25,000 nt of DNA from a virus. The notes beneath the pieces are model-generated. The model saw only the letters and a list, made by a program, of their open reading frames with translations, was not told where the DNA came from and made no database searches. The number at the start of each line of letters is the position of its first letter. The first letter of the stretch is position 1. The stretch is from positions 1 through 25,000 of IMG/VR virus record IMGVR_UViG_3300031227_004784, one strand, 5' to 3'. This document shows positions 19,319-25,000 of this stretch, piece by piece. The position numbers were made by a program, and so were the translations under genes.

Positions 19319-20657
19319 GGGATTATTTCAGTTCGAGGGTCATCCATTCATTCTATACCCTTATCAGGCTGAGTTCATGCTCGACCCAGCACATTTTCGT
19401 ATCGTGATGAAGGCTCGACAGCTTGGAATGTCATGGGTTATCGCTCTTGAAGGTCTTTTATTCGCACTGACACATCCATACGTTACAGTTTTGTTTATAT
19501 CTTCTGGTGAAGAAGCAGCCAAGCGTGTTTTGAATTACGTATACTCATTTTTACACAGCATGCCATTTCCGGCACAACTCTTGAATCACTCCATGACTGA
19601 GTGCAGATTCACGAATCAGTCACGCATCGTCAGTTTGCCTAACAATGATAGAACTGTTCGTGGATATAGAGCACATAAGATTTATCTTGATGAGTTTGCG
19701 GCATTGATGAACGACAAAGAGATTATAGCCGCTATACAGCCCTCTATCTCGCGCGGCGGAGATATGACAATATTATCATCACCACGTGGAAGAGCGAATC
19801 AGTTTTGGGATATATGGGATAACCCTGACTCAGGATACTCACGACATCAGATTGAATGGTGGAAGTGTCCTGATGTAGCATATCGCACAATGATTAAATT
19901 GATGCAGAAGACAATGCTTGACTTAGATTTTCGTCAAGAGTATTGTTGTGACCCATCTGTCAGCGATATGGCATTCTTTACGCGTGAGTTGTTACGAGAA
20001 GTTGTTAATCCCCAAGCACAGTATCGCACACGACTTGATACTCAAAATCAAGTTGTTATGGGAGTCGATTTCGGGAAACGTGTTTCATCAACAGCAGTTA
20101 CTATCGCAGAGCGTTGCCCAGATAAGGTGCGCATACGATTTCAAGCAGAGTTACGCAACATGCCTTATGATTTTGAAGCTGGTGCGAAAGCAACACAGTT
20201 ACGCAAAATAGCTGATTGGAACGATGCTTTCAATGTCGATGAGATTAATATTGATGCTACAGGCGTTGGTGTTCGTCTTGAAGAAGATATGCGACGTTTG
20301 TTTGGTGCTAAAGTTGAGTCTGTAATATTTTCATCAAAAAACAAAGAAATAATGATTACCAATTTAAAGATATTGTGCGAGAAGCAGGGAATTGAACTTG
20401 TTGATGATTTAGAATTTATCGCACAGCTTCTTGCATTAGAAAAAGATGTTACCCCTTCTGGCAACATACGATACAAGCACATTAAAGGTAAAAAAGATGA
20501 TAGAGTTTGGAGCGCGGCTCTTGCAGTAAAAGACATGGTGAACGCAGATACTTCTGGTGGATATGTATTAGGTGACGAGACTTATGTTGTTGGTGTCAAT
20601 AAGCACCTTGATACATTGGAACCTATATCTGCGCCACAAAACATTATACTTATCTAG
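19275..20657 (+). CDS. terL: terminase large subunit
   Basis: DNA packaging ATPase-nuclease, 460 residues. The ATPase shows the terminase Walker A variant KARQLGMSW (46-54), Walker B IYLDEFA with D139 and E140, and a coupling motif SSP at 168-170. The nuclease domain begins VMGVDFGKRVSSTAV with D265, and a second acidic site is probable at INIDATGVG. Length is typical of this family. The start is GTG with AAGGAG six bases upstream. It is followed after eight bases by the portal gene. Confidence 0.95.
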   Translation: MRIKWKPQYLPKLAEGLFQFEGHPFILYPYQAEFMLDPAHFRIVMKARQLGMSWVIALEGLLFALTHPYVTVLFISSGEEAAKRVLNYVYSFLHSMPFPAQLLNHSMTECRFTNQSRIVSLPNNDRTVRGYRAHKIYLDEFAALMNDKEIIAAIQPSISRGGDMTILSSPRGRANQFWDIWDNPDSGYSRHQIEWWKCPDVAYRTMIKLMQKTMLDLDFRQEYCCDPSVSDMAFFTRELLREVVNPQAQYRTRLDTQNQVVMGVDFGKRVSSTAVTIAERCPDKVRIRFQAELRNMPYDFEAGAKATQLRKIADWNDAFNVDEINIDATGVGVRLEEDMRRLFGAKVESVIFSSKNKEIMITNLKILCEKQGIELVDDLEFIAQLLALEKDVTPSGNIRYKHIKGKKDDRVWSAALAVKDMVNADTSGGYVLGDETYVVGVNKHLDTLEPISAPQNIILI

Positions 20658-20665
20658 GATATCAT

Positions 20666-22003
20666 ATGAACTTTTTAAATTTCGCTAAGTCCCCAAAGAA
20701 ACGTAAGGTGCTTCAAGATGGCAAAATGCGTATTGGCGAAGCTGGCTTACAGCTTGTCAATTGGGACGCGCTAGGAGGAGAGTCATATAATCCTGATGAG
20801 ATTGGTATCTCTACATATAAGAAAATGATGCAAGACTCTGAAGTGCGAGCCGCATACAATTTGATAAAGTTTGCAACGCTTTCTCGTGATTGGAAAATCA
20901 TCACCGCTGAACAATCAAAAAACAATGAAGAAATTGTAAAATCATTAATGTATACGTTTGAACATATGAATGGTCGCTTAGAAGGTGGTATATCTAATAT
21001 TTTACTTGCGCTTCCATATGGGTTCTCAGTAATCGAAGTTGTCTATCAGCTAATCGCTGATGGTGAGTTTAAGGGTAAGGTTGGCATAAAGAAGATGAAA
21101 GGTCTCGACCCAGAGACAATCGAGTTTAAGTCAGACAAGTATGGCAATCTGAAGTATGTATTACAGGATACGACTGACTTTACTGGCAAGAAGATTAAAC
21201 TACCTATCGATAGACTTATAATTTATACAAATGAAAAAGAGTTTGGCAATCATTATGGTACGCCGCGCTTGCGCTCAATCTATAAAAATTGGTTCATCAA
21301 AGATGTCGTAACGAAGTTTTGGAATATTGCACTAGAACGCTTTGGTATGCCAATGCTCGTTGGAAAAGTACCCAGTTCGAAAGACTTGGAAACGATGCGT
21401 GATGTACTCTCTAACGCTCAAGCTCGTTCTTCACTTGCTACTGTTGAGGGCTGGGAAGTATCAACACTCGAAACAGGTATTGGTCGTTCAAGTGGTGGTG
21501 ATTATAAAACATGCTTAGATTATCATAGCGAGCAGATTGCTAAAGGTATGCTCATTCCTTCATCGATGTCAGACTCAGGTGGTGGTAGTTTCGCTAAAGC
21601 TAAAGTTGGATTTGACATCTTCGTATTGACACTTCGTTCATTAGAGCAAGACCTAACAAGTATCATTGAAAATTATCTTATTAAGCCACTTGTTGATTAT
21701 AATTATGGTGAGCAAGACTCATACCCTCAGTTTGTATTCGAGCCTCTTACGCACGCAGAGTTCTTAGAACTTGCGAAAGCATTTGCGATACTCGTTAAGA
21801 GTGGCGTGATTGGTTCAGACGAAACATGGATGAGAGACAAGATGAGAGTTCCTAAACGCTCAGAACTTGTTGGTTCGGGTAAAAGTGCGTCAGTTGGTGG
21901 TAAGGGTTCGCTGGAAAAAGTTCCTCAGCCAGAGCCAGCAAAAACAACGCAACAGGTGAAAACGCCGAAACCATCTCGCAGTTCAAGTACGCGAGTACGC
22001 TAA
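20666..22003 (+). CDS. phage portal protein (Mu gp29/DUF935-like)
   Basis: Predicted dodecameric portal through which DNA enters and leaves the head. Typical signs are STYKKMMQDSEVRAAYNLIK near residue 50, ALPYGFSVIEVVYQL near 115, the PRLRSIYKNWFIKD segment near 195, and the helix ALERFGMPMLVGKVP. The final 40 residues are a Lys/Ser/Pro-rich tail. AGGAT precedes the ATG. 445 residues is normal for this portal class. Neighbours are the large terminase and the head protease. Confidence 0.9.
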   Translation: MNFLNFAKSPKKRKVLQDGKMRIGEAGLQLVNWDALGGESYNPDEIGISTYKKMMQDSEVRAAYNLIKFATLSRDWKIITAEQSKNNEEIVKSLMYTFEHMNGRLEGGISNILLALPYGFSVIEVVYQLIADGEFKGKVGIKKMKGLDPETIEFKSDKYGNLKYVLQDTTDFTGKKIKLPIDRLIIYTNEKEFGNHYGTPRLRSIYKNWFIKDVVTKFWNIALERFGMPMLVGKVPSSKDLETMRDVLSNAQARSSLATVEGWEVSTLETGIGRSSGGDYKTCLDYHSEQIAKGMLIPSSMSDSGGGSFAKAKVGFDIFVLTLRSLEQDLTSIIENYLIKPLVDYNYGEQDSYPQFVFEPLTHAEFLELAKAFAILVKSGVIGSDETWMRDKMRVPKRSELVGSGKSASVGGKGSLEKVPQPEPAKTTQQVKTPKPSRSSSTRVR

Positions 22004-22020
22004 CTTTCTAGGAGTTTACA

Positions 22021-23589
22021 ATGCAGTCGAAAATTAAAGATTTAGATAAACAGAAAAAGGGAGCCGAGTCTCTTGAACTTGTCAATTTTGCTAGCAAGCT
22101 AAGTATTCAGAGCTTGAAAGACATCGAGACACAAGAAACTGAAGATGGCTTGCTCATTAAAGGTATACCAGTATTTAAGGCAGGCACATATCGAGATACT
22201 GTGTATGACAAAGATTATATTGATAGAAACTTTATTGGTCAATTCAGCTCTGATGATGATATACCAATTCAAGCAGACCACAATCCCAGTGTATATGCTA
22301 CGCTTGGTTGGGTGAAGAACTTATATCGTAAGTCGAAGACAATGTATTCAGATTTTTTACTTACGGATGAAAATGCAATTGCACGATGGAAAAAAGGCTT
22401 ACTGAAGAAATTCTCCATTGGTGTCGATTTGATGCATGACAGAATCAGAGAAATTAGTATTGTCGCATTCCCGTATGTCAAATCAGCACGTATTCATAGT
22501 GAGGATGTAGCTGAGGACGGTTTCCCAATTGAAGTTACAGAGGTCAATGGAGCTTATTTTATCACGATTGAAGGTGAGCAGTATGAAGTGAAGCCTAACG
22601 AGACAAGCACCAATGCTCCTGGTAATATGTGGATGTTTATACCAATCAATTCGCGCGATGAAAATGGTGAGATTCGTCAAGAAGAATATATAACAATCAC
22701 CGACGAGGACATAGACAACATTGATATCAAAGAAGATATCGCGGAAGATACAGATTATGGTGTTGATGACGATGGCGAATCTTTTAGTGAAGAAGACTTC
22801 GCTAACTGGTCAACTAAATACAAAAACTCTCTCCCTGACTCCAGCTTCTTACTTGTCAAGAAACCAGTCAAAGACAAGAATGGAGACAGAGCATTACCTA
22901 TAAAAGACAAAGATGGAAAGATTTCTCGCCCCCACATCAAGAATTCACTAGCGAGAGCTGACCAAGTAAAAGGCTTTACTCCTGCTTTATTAGCAGAGGC
23001 AAAGGCAAAGTTACAACGCATATTTAAGAAATTAGGTATGTTGTCTGATGATAAAAGTACTGAGGTGAAAACAATGTTAAAGTTGGATGAGCTTAAGAAA
23101 CTCGATTTGTCAAAAATTGAGGGTTCTGAAATTCTCAAAGAAGCGATTGAGCATATTACTGCTCTTGAGCAGGAGAGAGATAATGCTGTAACAAAGTCGA
23201 ATGAGACTGCGAAGCAGATTGATGAACTTTCAAAGAAGATAAAAACGAGTACTGTAAATGAAAAAGTCGCTGAGTTGAAAGCCGCTGGGAAGATTACTCC
23301 TGCACAGGAGGAATCAACCAAGGCGTTTATGCTTACACTAAGCGATGAGAAGATACAAGACTTCGTAAAAGTCATGTCAAGCAATCCAAAGGTCGTTGAT
23401 TTATCAGAAGCTGGTAAAGGTTCTGATGATGATGCGAGCAAGGATAAACTTGATATCGACAAATTAGAGGCTGCCGATATTAATCGCGTAGCTGAGAAGC
23501 TTGCCAAAGACAACAGTGTTGATTTTAATGAAGCACTGGATTGGTGTTACGATGGCAAGGTTAGTAAAGAAGGAAAGTTGCTGAGTTAA
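22021..23589 (+). CDS. prohead protease fused to scaffold
   Basis: 522 residues. The N-terminal protease shows H87 in QADHNPSVYATLGWV and S132 in KKFSIGVDL, followed by REISIVAFPYVKSARI (143-158), the usual end of U35-type prohead proteases. After an acidic linker comes NSLPDSSFLLVKK...HIKNSLARADQVKGF (about 272-322), a module common in protease-scaffold fusions, and then a charged coiled-coil scaffold (about 360-450) with an acidic tail. It should process itself and the capsid proteins during head assembly. AGGAG precedes the ATG. Confidence 0.85.
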   Translation: MQSKIKDLDKQKKGAESLELVNFASKLSIQSLKDIETQETEDGLLIKGIPVFKAGTYRDTVYDKDYIDRNFIGQFSSDDDIPIQADHNPSVYATLGWVKNLYRKSKTMYSDFLLTDENAIARWKKGLLKKFSIGVDLMHDRIREISIVAFPYVKSARIHSEDVAEDGFPIEVTEVNGAYFITIEGEQYEVKPNETSTNAPGNMWMFIPINSRDENGEIRQEEYITITDEDIDNIDIKEDIAEDTDYGVDDDGESFSEEDFANWSTKYKNSLPDSSFLLVKKPVKDKNGDRALPIKDKDGKISRPHIKNSLARADQVKGFTPALLAEAKAKLQRIFKKLGMLSDDKSTEVKTMLKLDELKKLDLSKIEGSEILKEAIEHITALEQERDNAVTKSNETAKQIDELSKKIKTSTVNEKVAELKAAGKITPAQEESTKAFMLTLSDEKIQDFVKVMSSNPKVVDLSEAGKGSDDDASKDKLDIDKLEAADINRVAEKLAKDNSVDFNEALDWCYDGKVSKEGKLLS

Positions 23590-23619
23590 GCAACTTTATA
23601 TAACGAAAAGGATATACAA

Positions 23620-24030
23620 ATGGCCATCACCGAAACTTATGCTGGTAATATACAAGTGATACATGGTGGCGATGATTATAGCTTTAAAGCATCTGGTGCT
23701 CTGTGTGAAGGTAGAGTTGTTGAACTTAACACAGGCATAACAGACACTGTTACCATTCAACCGGCAGACGCGAACTCGAAAGTTGTTCTCGGCTATGTTG
23801 GCGCTGATTGGGAAGCTAATGATTACGCTGTGATGTACACGGGTGGTATTGCCCGACTCGAAGACAGTGGTAGTGGTATTACTATTGGAACGCGCGTATG
23901 CGCTGACTCTAGTGGTACTATTAAAACATTACCATCTGGACAAGAGGCAGCCATTGTGGGAGTAGCTTTAGAGACGATTACAGCTTCCGAGTTTGGGAAG
24001 ATATTCGTCAATATTTGTTACAACGATTAA
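23620..24030 (+). CDS. capsid decoration/cement protein (DUF2190-like)
   Basis: 136 residues of beta-rich, Gly/Ala/Val-rich sequence, with KASGALCEGRVVELN, a VLGYVGADWEANDYAVMY strand pair, and DSSGTIKTLP...VGVALETITASEFGKI: the pattern of phage head-stabilising or decoration proteins. The position between protease and capsid genes is normal for this. AAGGAT precedes the ATG. Confidence 0.8.
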   Translation: MAITETYAGNIQVIHGGDDYSFKASGALCEGRVVELNTGITDTVTIQPADANSKVVLGYVGADWEANDYAVMYTGGIARLEDSGSGITIGTRVCADSSGTIKTLPSGQEAAIVGVALETITASEFGKIFVNICYND

Positions 24031-24043
24031 CTAGGAGATAGCG

Positions 24044-25000
24044 ATGTTTAAATATGAAGTGCAATCCGATTTACAGCCCAAGAAGCTGACGGGAATCGCT
24101 ATCAAGAAGACGCAGGGCGAAATGTTCGCCACTGATTTTCTTCCTGAGAGGTCGTTCCCAGAGTGGTCCGGGTATTACAAGACATGGAATAGCATCGGAT
24201 TTGGACAGCTTGCACCAAGAGTTGGTGAAGGCGCTCCAGACGAGTTGTTAAGTACAGATTATACGGAAGAGTCATTCACCATGAAGGAGTATCGAATTGG
24301 TGGAAGACTTACCGAAAGAGCTATTAAGTTTTTAATGGCTAAGGACTCATCAGTACATCGTAGCGCTGGCCAGTCGCTTGTGCGCGATGAAATTGAGTTT
24401 CTTGCTGATACGCTCAGACTCCGAGAGGAGAAAGTAATTATAGACGCTATTGTTGGTGCTACTGGTAAAGCTACGGCTGTTACCAATACCGCTAATGGTA
24501 GATGGGATTTATCGACGGGAACGCCGATAAAAGATATTAGAACTGCGATTAAGAATATTCGGGAAGAGTGGCATACGAATCCTGATACACTTTTAATCAC
24601 TCCACAGGTTGAGTTAGACCTGTTGACGCATTCTGATGTCACAGATATTCTGAAGTACAATGGGAGCGTCGGTCTTGGTGCTCAGATTGTACAGTCACAG
24701 GGTATCTCCCGTGCCATTCCGAGCTTTCTTGGTTTGGATGTCTATGTTACGGATGCTGTTACAACCGACATGATTCCAGTTCAGAACGTGGCAACGACTG
24801 CACGCGCTGAGTCACGTCTCGTTGAAGATACCTATGCGGTATGCTTCAAGAGAGGTGCTTCGACTGGTCTCACCTATGTGGCTGAACCATTAACCACAAG
24901 GCGTTGGTTCGAGAATGAGTATCGCTCACTGAGAGTCCAGCTGTTTAAGACTTTCACGACTGTGATATTCAGACCGAAGCAGTTATGTCTTATCACTGGC
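24044..25000 (+). CDS. major capsid protein, 3' end outside the window
   Basis: 319 codons without a stop up to the window edge. Starts MFKYEVQSDLQPKKLTGIAI after AGGAG. The sequence has the features of HK97-fold capsid proteins: N-terminal arm, EYRIGGRLTERAIKF (E-loop/spine region), a long helix (VRDEIEFLADTLRLREEKVI), PDTLLITPQVELDLL, and SFLGLDVYVTDAV. An order of protease, decoration, capsid supports the call. Incomplete at the C-terminus. Confidence 0.88.
   Translation, partial: MFKYEVQSDLQPKKLTGIAIKKTQGEMFATDFLPERSFPEWSGYYKTWNSIGFGQLAPRVGEGAPDELLSTDYTEESFTMKEYRIGGRLTERAIKFLMAKDSSVHRSAGQSLVRDEIEFLADTLRLREEKVIIDAIVGATGKATAVTNTANGRWDLSTGTPIKDIRTAIKNIREEWHTNPDTLLITPQVELDLLTHSDVTDILKYNGSVGLGAQIVQSQGISRAIPSFLGLDVYVTDAVTTDMIPVQNVATTARAESRLVEDTYAVCFKRGASTGLTYVAEPLTTRRWFENEYRSLRVQLFKTFTTVIFRPKQLCLITG

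Noticed and set aside
22755-23513. Long minus-strand frame of 252 codons opposite the protease-scaffold gene
   Set aside because: Ser/Leu-rich sequence typical of the reverse complement of an acidic, Lys-rich gene; no ribosome binding site or motif.

Overview
The window is part of a tailed double-stranded DNA phage (or prophage) genome, probably infecting a Gram-positive, Bacillota-like host. Evidence for the phage call is the consecutive plus-strand order of small terminase, large terminase, portal, prohead protease/scaffold, decoration protein and major capsid protein at the right end, and a compact replication module at the left end. The host guess rests on strong AGGAGG-type ribosome binding sites, textbook TTGACA/TATACT promoters and a SleB-like cell wall hydrolase; it is inference. 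No integrase, repressor or tRNA gene was recognised, so lifestyle is undecided.

Layout. (1) 1-5.7 kb, minus strand: replication and nucleic-acid module, read right to left: Cas4/RecB-like Fe-S nuclease, unknown genes, OB-fold protein, winged-helix replication initiator, DnaB-type helicase and a tRNA CCA-adding enzyme. (2) 5.7-10.8 kb, minus strand: a ubiquitin-like conjugation cassette in the order Ubl (C-terminal Gly-Gly-Cys), E2-like protein, JAB/JAMM protease, E1-like ThiF enzyme, followed by three small genes. It has its own strong promoter, a roughly 290-base structured leader, and a very stable hairpin just after the Ubl gene. This is the order reported for bacterial Bil (BilABCD) anti-phage operons, but here it sits in a phage genome, and the E2 protein is unusually large, with a probable internal Ubl-like domain and three tandem zinc-knuckle-like motifs. 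(3) 10.8-13.1 kb, minus strand: small early-type genes including a zinc ribbon and a Hjc-like nuclease-fold protein. (4) 13.1-13.4 kb: divergent promoter region. (5) 13.4-14.9 kb, plus: five small genes and a secreted SleB-like hydrolase, closed by a terminator. (6) 14.9-15.4 kb: no gene; a hairpin-rich region with five copies of TGTCTARCC, then an A-rich tract; a candidate structured RNA or origin. (7) 15.4-17.6 kb, plus: a single-gene unit encoding a basic protein, then a unit starting with an apparently leaderless membrane microprotein and several further tiny genes. (8) 17.6-25 kb, plus: a sigma-region-4-like regulator, small genes, then packaging and head genes; the capsid gene runs off the right edge.

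Six promoters share the same form (CTTGACA, exactly 17 bases, TATACT or TATAAT), suggesting host sigma-70/sigma-A drives early expression in both directions, with the sigma-like protein before the terminase genes a candidate late regulator. The principal finding is the phage-borne ubiquitin-like system at 6528-10447. All functional statements are from reading motifs; no database search was run.
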